Of a DNA stretch of 64,000 nucleotides, positions 8,043 to 16,159 are shown one piece after another. The DNA lies in the NCBI GenBank assembly GCA_045588245.1, contig JAZNDW010000029.1, forward strand, positions 1-64,000, in the 5' to 3' direction. This DNA comes from DTU064 sp045588245 (GTDB lineage: Bacteria > Bacillota > Clostridia > Oscillospirales > CAG-272). The notes beneath the pieces are model-generated. The model was not told the DNA's origin. It saw only the letters and a list, made by a program, of their open reading frames with translations, and did not search any database. The position numbers were made by a program, and so were the translations under genes. Numbering within the stretch: position 1 is the stretch's first letter; each line of letters begins with the position of its first letter.

Positions 8043-9224
8043 ATGACTATGAACTTCCCAATCCCCCCTAACATAATCACCGTGCTCGACACACTTGAGG
8101 CGGCAGGCTACGAAGCCTACGTCGTCGGAGGAAGCGTCCGCGACCTCTGCCGCGGCGTCACGCCGCACGACTATGACGTAACAACGTCGGCACTGCCCGA
8201 ACAAACGATGGCGTGCTTTTTTGGCTACCGCGTCATCGAAACGGGCATCAAGCACGGCACCGTCACCGTCATTTCGGACGGCGATCCCGTCGAGATCACG
8301 ACATACCGTACCGACGGCGAATATAAGGATAACAGACACCCCGAATCCGTCAGCTTCACGGGCGCGCTTTCGGCGGACCTGTCGCGCCGCGACTTCACCG
8401 TCAACGCGATGGCGTACTCGCCCCGACGCGGACTGTACGACCTGTACGGCGGGGCGGAGCATATAAAGGAGCGCGTGATATCGTGCGTCGGCGAGCCCGA
8501 CCGCCGCTTCGGCGAGGACGGACTCCGCATCCTGCGTGCGCTTCGGTTTGCGTCCTGCCTTGACTTCACCGTTGAAGAAAAAACAGCCGAATCAATACAC
8601 AGAAACGTGGAACTGCTGAAAAATATTTCCGCAGAGAGGATCTATTCCGAGCTTTGCCGCCTTGTCATGGGCGCAGGCGCCGAGCGAATCCTTTCCGAAT
8701 ACGAGGACGTTATAACGTACGTCATGCCGTCGGCAAAGGCGGACTACGCACGCGCCGTCCGTGAGCTCGGCGGTGCTGACTCCGAGCTGTATCTGCGCCT
8801 GTCGCTGCTTCTGCGCACACCGGAGGGCGCGAAGGATCTCTGTAAATTGAAATCGGACGGCAACGCACAGCGTTCCGTCGAGGCGATAACGGCGCTCGCC
8901 GCCACGGAAATCGACACAAAAGTTGACGTAAGGCGACTTCGCCGCCGTTACGGTACCGACATCATTCGCACGGCGATACTTATGAAGCGCTCTACCGACC
9001 GCATCGGTATAGACGAGAGCGAAAGACTCCTATCGCTGCTTGCGGAAACGGAAAACGACTGCGTTGCTCCCGCCGCCCTTGCGATCGGCGGCGAGGATGT
9101 AATGGCGCTCGGCGTGCCGCGCGGTAAAGCCGTCGGAGAGATGCTTGAATATTTGCTCGAGCTCGTCATCACGGACGAGATCCCGAACGAGCGCGAAGCG
9201 CTGCTTGCGAAGGCACGGGAATGA
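8043..9224 (+). CDS. cca: CCA tRNA nucleotidyltransferase
   Basis: Adds or repairs the 3'-CCA of tRNAs using CTP and ATP. It is a class II enzyme: the head domain has VVGGSVRDLCRG (about 27-38) and the metal-binding HDYDVTT (about 41-47), followed by LSRRDFTVNAMAY and GEPDRRFGEDGLRILRALRF (template and neck helices). The 393-residue length, lacking an HD domain, is normal. The start could be MTM or the second Met two codons on; no strong SD is visible. The tRNA-Cys gene in this window does not encode CCA, consistent with a need for this enzyme. Confidence 0.9.
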   Translation: MTMNFPIPPNIITVLDTLEAAGYEAYVVGGSVRDLCRGVTPHDYDVTTSALPEQTMACFFGYRVIETGIKHGTVTVISDGDPVEITTYRTDGEYKDNRHPESVSFTGALSADLSRRDFTVNAMAYSPRRGLYDLYGGAEHIKERVISCVGEPDRRFGEDGLRILRALRFASCLDFTVEEKTAESIHRNVELLKNISAERIYSELCRLVMGAGAERILSEYEDVITYVMPSAKADYARAVRELGGADSELYLRLSLLLRTPEGAKDLCKLKSDGNAQRSVEAITALAATEIDTKVDVRRLRRRYGTDIIRTAILMKRSTDRIGIDESERLLSLLAETENDCVAPAALAIGGEDVMALGVPRGKAVGEMLEYLLELVITDEIPNEREALLAKARE

Positions 9225-9361
9225 ACCTGACCCTGCAAAAGTGCGCGTATGAGGCGCTCCTATGCACGTTTTTGCACAGAAGCGCGAAAACGCCGTGCAT
9301 TCTACTCAAAAATCAGCCGTCGGCGACGAGCCGAACTCTGAATTTTTATAAAAAGGCATTA

Positions 9362-9497
9362 GCGTGAAAGTTTCGCTACACTATGCGAAAGTATGCGGTT
9401 TCACGCTTAAAATCCTCGCAAAACGGGACCCGACCCGTTTTGCCGCACAAGTGCGGTTCCGAGGATTTCGATATATATTTGTGCCGCCGTTGGCGGC
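9362..9497 (+). ncRNA. Structured leader upstream of the MATE gene (three-way junction candidate)
   Basis: Three successive structures fill the 288-base gap before the transporter. First is a two-part hairpin (9362-9369 with 9399-9406; TTTCGC 9371-9376 with GCGAAA 9385-9390). Second is a perfect three-way junction: P1 9410-9418/9460-9468, P2 9419-9427/9434-9442, P3 9443-9448/9451-9456. Third is GCCGCC-GTT-GGCGGC (9483-9497), close to the start codon. It matches no riboswitch class I recognise; it could be a cis-regulatory RNA or a repeat. Confidence 0.5.
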
Positions 9498-9512
9498 GGA
9501 TTGGGCATTATT

Positions 9513-10862
9513 ATGAAAAACAAATCGTTGGTCGAAGGGCCGCTCTTCAAAAGTATCGTTTTATATACGATCCCCATAATATTAACGAGCGTTTTGCAGC
9601 TTCTTTTCAACGCCGCCGACCTCGTCATCGTCGGCAGATTCCGCGGCAGCATCTCCGTTGCCGCCGTCGGCGCAACGGGCGCGATCACGAACCTGATCGT
9701 CAACCTTTTCATCGGGCTTTCCGTCGGCGCAGGCGTCACCGTCGCGCACGCTCTCGGCGCGCGCGATAACGAGGACGTTCACCGCACCGTCCATACCGCG
9801 ATCCCCACGGCGCTCGTTTCGGGCGCGGTGCTGACCGTCGTGGGCGTCGTGTTTTCGGAGCCGCTGCTCAGGCTCATGGGCACGCCCGAAAACGTTCTTC
9901 ACCTCTCGGCGCTGTACATGAAGATATACTTCGGCGGCATCACGTTTATGATGGTGTATAACTTCTGCGCGTCGATCCTCAGAGCCGCAGGCGACACGAA
10001 AAGTCCGCTTTTGTTCCTTTCGATCGCCGGCGTCGTCAATGTGGTGCTGAACGTCATATTTATCGCGGCATTTGACATGAATGTGGAGGGCGTGGCCCTC
10101 GCAACGACGATATCACAGGGCGTTTCCGCCGTGCTTGTGGTGGCGGCACTTATGCGCAGAAATGATGCCTGCCGCCTTGTGCTGTCCGAGCTACGCTTCT
10201 ATTCTTTGCAGCTATATAAGATGATCCGCATCGGACTTCCCGCAGGCATTCAGGGCTCGCTCTTTTCGATCTCAAACGTAATAATTCAGTCGTCCGTAAA
10301 CTCGTTCGGTGACGTATTTATGTCGGGAAGCGCCGCGGCAGGTAACATCGAGGGCTTCGTTTACGTCTGCCTGAACGCGCATCATCAGACGGCGGTAAAC
10401 TTCATCGGTCAGAATGCGGGCGCAAACAAGTTTGACCGCGTCCGTAAAATACTGTGGATATGTCTTGCCTGCGTCACCGTCGTCGGATTTGCGACGGGCG
10501 TTGCCGCGTACGCGTTCGGACCGCAGCTCTTGTCAATATACATTACAGATTCCGCCGAAGCTATCGGACACGGCATGGTGCGCCTTTCCTATATCGCGCT
10601 TCCGTACTTCGTCTGCGGACTGATGGACGTTTCAACGGGTGCACTCCGCGGACTCGGCGCGTCGGTGACGCCGATGGTGATCTCGGTGCTCGGCGTATGC
10701 GGAATCCGCATCGCGTGGATATATACCGTTTTCACGATCCCGCAGTACCACACACCCGAGTGCCTGTTTTTATCGTACATAATCTCGTGGACGGTGACGT
10801 TCGTGTTACAGCTTGCGGCATTCTTGTTCGTTTTCAAAAAGCGCACGCGGAACCTATTGTGA
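9513..10862 (+). CDS. MATE family efflux transporter
   Basis: Cation-coupled multidrug/toxin exporter in the inner membrane. The 449 residues hold about 12 hydrophobic segments in two homologous halves (for example SIVLYTIPIILTSVLQLLFNAADLVIVGRF and the matching MIRIGLPAGIQGSLFSISNVIIQ), with the MATE signature near LRAAGDTKSP (about 170). The start was placed at the ATG at 9513; the longer TTG at 9501 lacks support and the SD is weak (GGCGGA, within the last leader hairpin). Substrate unknown. The leader RNA candidate suggests post-transcriptional control. Confidence 0.85.
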   Translation: MKNKSLVEGPLFKSIVLYTIPIILTSVLQLLFNAADLVIVGRFRGSISVAAVGATGAITNLIVNLFIGLSVGAGVTVAHALGARDNEDVHRTVHTAIPTALVSGAVLTVVGVVFSEPLLRLMGTPENVLHLSALYMKIYFGGITFMMVYNFCASILRAAGDTKSPLLFLSIAGVVNVVLNVIFIAAFDMNVEGVALATTISQGVSAVLVVAALMRRNDACRLVLSELRFYSLQLYKMIRIGLPAGIQGSLFSISNVIIQSSVNSFGDVFMSGSAAAGNIEGFVYVCLNAHHQTAVNFIGQNAGANKFDRVRKILWICLACVTVVGFATGVAAYAFGPQLLSIYITDSAEAIGHGMVRLSYIALPYFVCGLMDVSTGALRGLGASVTPMVISVLGVCGIRIAWIYTVFTIPQYHTPECLFLSYIISWTVTFVLQLAAFLFVFKKRTRNLL

Positions 10863-10875
10863 ATGTAAGAGGACA

Positions 10876-10897
10876 GTCGGGGACGCCCGTCCCTACA
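10876..10897. repeat. Short dispersed repeat, left copy
   Basis: A 22-base sequence beginning GTCGGGGACGCC and ending GTCCCTACA recurs with one mismatch at 11437-11458. The two copies flank the broken lipoprotein gene. Confidence 0.6.
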
Positions 10898-10965
10898 GTG
10901 CGGAAGCCCGTTCCGTCGATAAAACGGAACGATAAATAAGAGTTTGTCGAATGGAGGCATTAGTT

Positions 10966-11331
10966 ATGAAAAAGTTAATAGCATTGTTTTTAGCAATGGT
11001 CTGTGTACTTGTTTTGGTCGGTTGTAATGATAGCAAAAAGGGTTCTCCACAAGAAGATGTTACTGATAGTTGCACTTATGTTGTAATGGAAGTTACAGAG
11101 AGCAGTTTACTTGTTGCAGAAATTGGCAAGGATGGCGAGGCTATTAAAACAAGTCAGTACAGGGTGCCAAATTGATTTTATCCGTCAACCGAAATAAAAG
11201 TTGATTATAAAATTTCAATAACCCATAGCGGCATTATACTGGAAACATATCCTATGCAGTTCGCCGAAATCTATAAAATGGAGTATTACGACAAGGAGAA
11301 TGGTCTTGTCACGACTGTAATTCCTGATTGA
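10966..11331 (+). pseudogene. Small lipoprotein gene with an in-frame TGA
   Basis: The ATG at 10966 has GGAGG 9 bases upstream. The product starts with a lipoprotein signal (MKKLIALFLAMVCVLVLVGC; the lipobox Cys is residue 20) and a short extracellular domain. A TGA at 11173-11175 stops it after 69 codons. The same frame then continues without interruption as FYPSTEIKVDYKISITHSG and LETYPMQFAEIYKMEYYDKE to TGA at 11329-11331. A Trp codon at that point would fit (VPN-W-FYPST), so one TGG-to-TGA change probably broke it. The tail resembles small Firmicute lipoproteins of the DUF3221 type. It is AT-rich compared with its neighbours. TGA is a normal stop elsewhere in the window, so recoding is unlikely. 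Confidence 0.7.
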
Positions 11332-11361
11332 CAAATTCCAAATTATCGAACCAAATAAACG

Positions 11362-11400
11362 AACCCCGACAGATTTTCGATGTCTGTCGGGGTTAATTAT
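11362..11400 (+). terminator. Rho-independent terminator
   Basis: Twelve-base arms AACCCCGACAGA and TCTGTCGGGGTT (11362-11373, 11383-11394) are followed by TAATTATT, just after the lipoprotein pseudogene. Confidence 0.75.
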
Positions 11401-11423
11401 TCGTTTTCTGTGGAGCAATTATG

Positions 11424-11461
11424 CCTTGTAGGGACCGTCGGGGACGCCGGTCCCTACAAGG
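11424..11461. repeat. Inverted repeat containing the right copy of the short dispersed repeat
   Basis: Perfect 13-base arms CCTTGTAGGGACC and GGTCCCTACAAGG (11424-11436, 11449-11461). The loop and right arm (11437-11458) match 10876-10897. Confidence 0.6.
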
Positions 11462-11538
11462 AGAAATCAAACTTCCTTATGAGAAGGAGCCTTTTGCGTA
11501 CTGTTTTATTTTGAAATGCGTTGACAAAAAAGATGCCG

Positions 11539-11838
11539 TTAATCTTTTCTCGCACAAAAACCTTTTCTTCCGCAATTTGGACATTTTGCGACGCGAGAAT
11601 CGTTAAAATGGACCGTAATATATATCTGATACCATTTAGGCTTGAATTTGGTTTTGCACTTTGGACAAACGTATGTTTTCGATATTATAATGACATACAA
11701 GACAACAAACAGAATAAATACTGGAACGGCTATAAAATACCACGGAACATCGAAATGACTGCCAAACCAATTAACCTGACAGGAAGAAAGCATAAGGGTT
11801 GAAATAAGTAAAAGCAAAGAAAGAACTATTTTTTTCAT
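11539..11838 (-). CDS. Small lipoprotein/membrane protein with zinc-ribbon cysteines
   Basis: I do not recognise the family. The 99 residues start with a signal sequence ending in a lipobox-like LMLSSC (Cys 20), then a transmembrane helix (YFIAVPVFILFVVLYVIII), then CPKCKTKF and CPNCGRKG, a CxxC pair set typical of a zinc ribbon. The ribbon would lie on the cytosolic side if both hydrophobic stretches span the membrane. AAAGGCGG sits 8 bases upstream of the start. AT-rich composition like the neighbouring lipoprotein pseudogene suggests a small acquired island. Confidence 0.6.
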   Translation of the reverse strand: MKKIVLSLLLLISTLMLSSCQVNWFGSHFDVPWYFIAVPVFILFVVLYVIIISKTYVCPKCKTKFKPKWYQIYITVHFNDSRVAKCPNCGRKGFCARKD

Positions 11839-12003
11839 TATTACACCGCCTTTCTGATTTTATTATAGTATACTTTTCAATATTTTTCAATAATAGCTGT
11901 CAAAAAAGCATAGTAAAGGTTCACTTCTACTCCCTTGCCCGAAAATGGCGATTGGCATCTTTTTTGTCAACACGTGTTGGAGGCGCCACCGCCACAACGC
12001 TTC

Positions 12004-12089
12004 GGGTGGTTTCATTCTCACTACCCGGACGAAGGTCTTTCGCGTTGCGAAAGACTCCTATCGGCAGGTCCGATTCCACCCTTCGGGTA
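12004..12089 (-). other. Hairpin cluster downstream of tRNA-Cys
   Basis: Three hairpins lie just past the tRNA terminator: 12079-12089 (ACCC/GGGT), 12035-12055 (GTCTTTCGC/GCGAAAGAC, perfect 9 bp) and about 12004-12027. GGTCCGATTCC at 12067-12077 is an inverted copy of the tRNA T-arm. The 11927-12133 ORF on this strand has no RBS and is not called. Function unknown. Confidence 0.4.
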
Positions 12090-12093
12090 AAAC

Positions 12094-12119
12094 AAAAAGC
12101 ACCCTGTTGGATGCTTTTT
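12094..12119 (-). terminator. Terminator of the tRNA-Cys gene
   Basis: On the minus strand GCATCC pairs with GGGTGC (one G-U) between A- and T-runs, ending CTTTTTG. Confidence 0.75.
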
Positions 12120-12124
12120 CTTTT

Positions 12125-12196
<72 letters not shown>

Positions 12197-12326
12197 GTAT
12201 TTATGTGACTACGATAGTATATCACATCGGTTTTGATTTTGCAATAGGTGTTTGCAAAAAAAGTTCTAAAGAAATTTTGCAGCGCGCCGCTTACGGCGCG
12301 CCGTATTCCGCATTAACTCTGCCATG

Positions 12327-13931
12327 TCATCTCTTCGCGGCAAACACGCGCCGCATATACCTATAGTCCTCAAGACCGACAACGTTTATTATCGCCAATA
12401 TCGCAACGTAAAGCGCGGCGGAGGCGATAATCAACAACGTCAGGTTCGCGCCTCCTGTGGCACGGTAAAGCTGTGGGACGCGGTTTATGATACACCGCAT
12501 CGCAGCACCCGACAAAAGCGACGCAATAAGCGGCTTGACGAGCCAAAGGACTGGCTCAGGCGTGACGTCGGCAACGACGATCAGCTTCCATATCGACACT
12601 CCTGCGTTCAGGATCTCGGAAATAATGATGACGGCGGCGTACCCCTCAGCGCCCCACAACGGCACGAGCACCCAAACGAGCAAAACCGAGAGGGCGGCGT
12701 CAACGATGTTGACGCGCATACAGAAAAGCTGCCGTCCGAGCCCCTTCAGCATGCTGTCAACAGCGGTGTCAAGATACATTATCGGGATTACGGGCGCGAT
12801 TATTTTTATGTAGTAGCCTGCCTCCTCGCTGTCGTAAAGCACCTGCCCGAGCTCATGCGAGAACGCGATCATGATGCCCGACGTGCCGACGCCGAAAATG
12901 AGCGTCGCACGGAAAACGAGCTTTGCGATGTGACGTATACGCTCGCTTTGCCCTTTTGCGCGGCAAAGCGACATCTCGGGCACGAGAAGCGATGAAAACG
13001 AGCCGAGCACGGCATACGGAAACAGAACGACGGGCATCACCATGCCGTGCAGAGTGCCGTAGGAGGCGAGCGCCTCCGCATACGGCTTTCCGCTTTTCTG
13101 CAGACCGCGCGGTATCAGTATGTGTTCGAGCGAAACGAGCCCGCTTCGGACGTAAGCTGCGATTGCAACGGGAAGCGCCGCCGAGCATAAGCTTCGGGCA
13201 GCCTCAGCGGATGTGTCGGCGCGGAGCTCCGTTCCCGTATAGACGGCGCGTCGTGACGACGCGGCAACGCCTGCGGAGTGGCGGCGCTTGTCGCAAACGT
13301 AAAGCAAAAGCGTCAGAGCGAAGCTGCCAAGCTCGGAAACGGCACCGCCCAAAGCCACAGCGAGCAAAGCGCCCTCAACGCCGTCGGGCGCAAGCAAAAG
13401 CAGAGCTGCTACCGTGACGGCGATACGCACCGCCTGGCTCGCTGCCTGCGACACGGCATTGTTGATGACGCGGCGGCAGGCGTTGAAATATCCCGAAAGC
13501 GCACTGCAAAGAGCCGTCGGCGCAAGCGTCACCGCCCAAACTTGAAGGGACGTGACGGTCCTTGCGTCTCCGAGCAGGCGCACGCCGATATAGTCAGCTC
13601 CGAAATAAAGAACGGCACCTGCAACACCGCCGAAGATGAGCGAGTACAGGACGGCGGCGGTGATGATGCGGCGCCGTCTTTTTGCCGCCACTGCCTCGGG
13701 CGCAACGATGACGGTCTCGGCGCACAACCTTGTGACGGCGAGTGATATTCCCGACGTTGCAAACGTAACCGCGAATCCGTACGCGGAGCCGACGAGGGAA
13801 AGAATGCCCATGCCCTCCGCGCCGACCTTTCCCGTTACGTAAACGTTGAAGGCGACACCGACGCTCCGCATGACGAGCGCCGACAGCGACAAGAGGATCG
13901 CATTAAGAAAATACCGTTTTACGTCGCGCAC
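12327..13931 (-). CDS. SpoVB/MurJ-like polysaccharide flippase
   Basis: Polytopic membrane protein of the MOP superfamily (about 13-14 helices, 534 residues), expected to flip lipid-linked wall or spore-cortex precursors. The N-terminus (AILLSLSALVMRSVGVAFNVYVTGKVGAEGMG) and the segment GLVSLEHILIPRGLQKSG are typical of the stage V sporulation protein B group. Starts with GTG at 13931, with GGAGGT 5 bases upstream. It stands alone, tail to tail with the MATE side of the window. No other spoV genes are adjacent, so a vegetative role cannot be excluded. Confidence 0.8.
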   Translation of the reverse strand: MRDVKRYFLNAILLSLSALVMRSVGVAFNVYVTGKVGAEGMGILSLVGSAYGFAVTFATSGISLAVTRLCAETVIVAPEAVAAKRRRRIITAAVLYSLIFGGVAGAVLYFGADYIGVRLLGDARTVTSLQVWAVTLAPTALCSALSGYFNACRRVINNAVSQAASQAVRIAVTVAALLLLAPDGVEGALLAVALGGAVSELGSFALTLLLYVCDKRRHSAGVAASSRRAVYTGTELRADTSAEAARSLCSAALPVAIAAYVRSGLVSLEHILIPRGLQKSGKPYAEALASYGTLHGMVMPVVLFPYAVLGSFSSLLVPEMSLCRAKGQSERIRHIAKLVFRATLIFGVGTSGIMIAFSHELGQVLYDSEEAGYYIKIIAPVIPIMYLDTAVDSMLKGLGRQLFCMRVNIVDAALSVLLVWVLVPLWGAEGYAAVIIISEILNAGVSIWKLIVVADVTPEPVLWLVKPLIASLLSGAAMRCIINRVPQLYRATGGANLTLLIIASAALYVAILAIINVVGLEDYRYMRRVFAAKR

Positions 13932-14108
13932 ACCGCACCTCCACGAATTCTCTCATTTTTGCGGTATAATTATATGCAGACGCAGTATTGATTATGACAC
14001 CGCGAGTGCGGAGCGGCAACGTTTTGCAACATAATATTTTCAAAGCTTCACGGGGATTGTCGAATCCGGCAAGAAGACGTTGTTTTTTGACGTTCTTGAA
14101 ATTTTCTA

Positions 14109-14137
14109 TTGCATTTTATTCATAGTCGCTGTATAAT
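14109..14137 (+). promoter_or_regulatory. gdhA promoter
   Basis: TTGCAT (14109-14114), a 17-base spacer and TATAAT (14132-14137), about 50 bases before gdhA. Confidence 0.7.
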
Positions 14138-14187
14138 ACGATGTATCCTATACTCGCAACACAAATTTATATAAAGGGAGAATAAAC

Positions 14188-15537
14188 ATGGAAATCAAAA
14201 ATGCACATCTTCGTGAAGTTTACGATAAACTCGTTGCCTCCAACCCCGGCGAGCGTGAGTTTTTGCAGGCGGTAGGCGAGGTTTTTGAGTCGCTGTCCCC
14301 CGTTGCGGACCAGCGCCCCGATTACATCAAGGCAGGCGTTTTCAAGCGTATAGTTGAGCCCGAACGTTTCGTTCAGTTCCGCGTAAGCTGGGTTGACGAC
14401 AACGGCGAGGTTCAGGTAAACCGCGGATACCGCGTACAGTATAATTCCGCGATCGGCCCGTACAAGGGCGGTCTCCGTCTGCATCCGAGCGTTAACGCAT
14501 CCGTTATCAAGTTCCTCGGATTTGAACAGATCTTCAAAAACGCGCTCACCACGCTCCCCATGGGCGGCGGCAAGGGCGGCTCCGACTTCGATCCCAAGGG
14601 CAAGAGCGACGGAGAGATCATGCGCTTCTGCCAGAGCTTTATGACGGAGCTTTACCGCCACATCGGACCCGATACGGACGTTCCTGCAGGAGATATCGGC
14701 GTCGGCGCACGCGAGGTCGGCTATCTGTTCGGTCAGTATAAGCGCCTCACAAACACCTTCACGGGCGTTTTGACGGGCAAGGCAATCCCCTCGGGCGGCT
14801 CTCTTATCAGAACGCAGGCAACGGGCTACGGTCTTTGCTACTTCACAAATGAAATGCTCATCGACAACGGCATGAGCTTCGACGGCTCCACCGTCGTTAT
14901 CTCCGGTTCGGGTAACGTCGCCATCTACGCTTGCGAAAAAGCACAGCAGTTTGGCGCAAAGATCGTTGCCATGTCGGACTCCAACGGATACGTATACGAT
15001 GCAGACGGCATCAAGCTCAACGTTATCAAACAGATCAAGGAAGTTGAACGTGCGCGCATCAAGGAATACGCCGCAAGAGTTCCCGGCAGCGTTTACACCG
15101 AAGGCTGCCGCGGCATCTGGAGCGTTCCCTGTGACATCGCGCTTCCCTGTGCTACGCAGAACGAGCTGAACGGCGAAGAAGCCGCTATCCTCGTCAAGAA
15201 CGGCTGCCGTGCCGTTGCGGAAGGCGCCAATATGCCCTCTACTCCCGAAGCTGTTGCTTGCTTCCAGTCCGCGGGCATCCTCTTCGGACCTGCAAAGGCA
15301 TCGAACGCAGGCGGCGTTGCAACATCGGGACTTGAAATGACGCAGAACTCGATCAGACTCTCCTGGAGCGCAGAAGAGGTTGACGAAAAGCTTCACAGCA
15401 TCATGAAGAACATCTACGCGGCGGCGAAGAACGCAGCCGAAAAGTACGGCATGGCGGGCAATCTCGTTGCAGGTGCCAACATCGCGGGCTTCCAGAAGGT
15501 TGCCGACGCTATGGTATGGCAGGGCATCGCGTACTGA
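14188..15537 (+). CDS. gdhA: NADP-type glutamate dehydrogenase
   Basis: Interconverts 2-oxoglutarate plus ammonium and glutamate; the hexameric 449-residue form is the usual assimilatory enzyme. Seen: the substrate region PMGGGKGGSDFDPKG (about 126-140), the dinucleotide-binding segment VVISGSGNVAIYACEKA (about 233-249), and GRMKNA-type helices at the C-terminus. AAAGGGAG precedes the ATG by 7 bases. It is a single-gene unit with its own promoter and a strong terminator at 15563-15594. Confidence 0.95.
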   Translation: MEIKNAHLREVYDKLVASNPGEREFLQAVGEVFESLSPVADQRPDYIKAGVFKRIVEPERFVQFRVSWVDDNGEVQVNRGYRVQYNSAIGPYKGGLRLHPSVNASVIKFLGFEQIFKNALTTLPMGGGKGGSDFDPKGKSDGEIMRFCQSFMTELYRHIGPDTDVPAGDIGVGAREVGYLFGQYKRLTNTFTGVLTGKAIPSGGSLIRTQATGYGLCYFTNEMLIDNGMSFDGSTVVISGSGNVAIYACEKAQQFGAKIVAMSDSNGYVYDADGIKLNVIKQIKEVERARIKEYAARVPGSVYTEGCRGIWSVPCDIALPCATQNELNGEEAAILVKNGCRAVAEGANMPSTPEAVACFQSAGILFGPAKASNAGGVATSGLEMTQNSIRLSWSAEEVDEKLHSIMKNIYAAAKNAAEKYGMAGNLVAGANIAGFQKVADAMVWQGIAY

Positions 15538-15562
15538 TAAAGTAAGCGGACAAAAGAAAAAC

Positions 15563-15600
15563 AAAAGGCTTTCGCAAACTCGCGAAAGCCTTTTCGTTAT
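15563..15600 (+). terminator. gdhA terminator
   Basis: AAAAGGCTTTCGC and GCGAAAGCCTTTT form a 13-bp stem, followed by CGTTATTTTT. Confidence 0.9.
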
Positions 15601-15661
15601 TTTTCGGTGATTTTTGTCACAGCCTGATTAACATCAAATAACATAGATGTGTAGAGGGCGA

Positions 15662-15687
15662 AAAAAGCACCCGTGTGGGTGCTTTTT
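15662..15687 (-). terminator. nifS-nifU terminator
   Basis: AAAAAGCACCC-GTGT-GGGTGCTTTTT, 8 bases past the nifU stop on the minus strand. Confidence 0.85.
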
Positions 15688-15694
15688 CATATCC

Positions 15695-16135
15695 TTATTC
15701 CTCAACCGCGTGATGCGTGTGGCATGCTTCCTCGTCCATGTCGGGCACGTCGAAGTCGATCTCACGTCCGATCTTACGGTAATAGTCCGCAAGCGCCGCC
15801 TTGACGGCTTCCTCTGCGAGGACGGAGCAGTGGATCTTAACGGCGGGCAGACCGCCGCGGGCTTCAACAACGGCACGGTTCGTCATTGCGAGCGCTTCTT
15901 TAATGGTACATCCCTTGATGAGCTCGGTTGCCATCGACGACGTTGCGATCGCGGCACCGCAGCCGAACGTCTTGAACTTAACGTCGATGATAACGTCGTT
16001 TTCTATCTTGAGAAACATCTGCATGATGTCGCCGCAGGTGGCATTGCCGACGGTGCCGACACCGTCCGCGTTCTCTATCTCGCCAACGTTTCTCGGGTTG
16101 GCGAAGTGGTCCATAACTTTTTCGCTGTACTGCAT
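15695..16135 (-). CDS. nifU: Fe-S cluster scaffold NifU/IscU
   Basis: Assembles Fe-S clusters from sulfur supplied by the cysteine desulfurase. The 146 residues carry the three scaffold cysteines C34 (GNATCGD), C59 (FGCGAA) and C103 (KIHCSVLAEEA), the usual SSMATELIKG segment and the Asp next to the first Cys. The C-terminus ends in a His/Glu tail (EEACHTHHAVEE), possibly metal-binding. It is 24 bases behind nifS, so co-transcribed. A Clostridia-type ISC system with no separate HscA/HscB or ferredoxin gene here. Confidence 0.95.
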   Translation of the reverse strand: MQYSEKVMDHFANPRNVGEIENADGVGTVGNATCGDIMQMFLKIENDVIIDVKFKTFGCGAAIATSSMATELIKGCTIKEALAMTNRAVVEARGGLPAVKIHCSVLAEEAVKAALADYYRKIGREIDFDVPDMDEEACHTHHAVEE

Positions 16136-16159
16136 ATTATCTCTCCGTTTTTTCTTAAG

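Noticed and set aside
11173..11175. TGA recoding (Trp or selenocysteine) in the lipoprotein gene
   Set aside because: TGA serves as a normal stop for several genes here and no SECIS-like structure follows; a nonsense mutation is simpler.
14167..15564. 465-residue antisense ORF opposite gdhA
   Set aside because: gdhA is unmistakable, has promoter and terminator; the antisense frame has no features.
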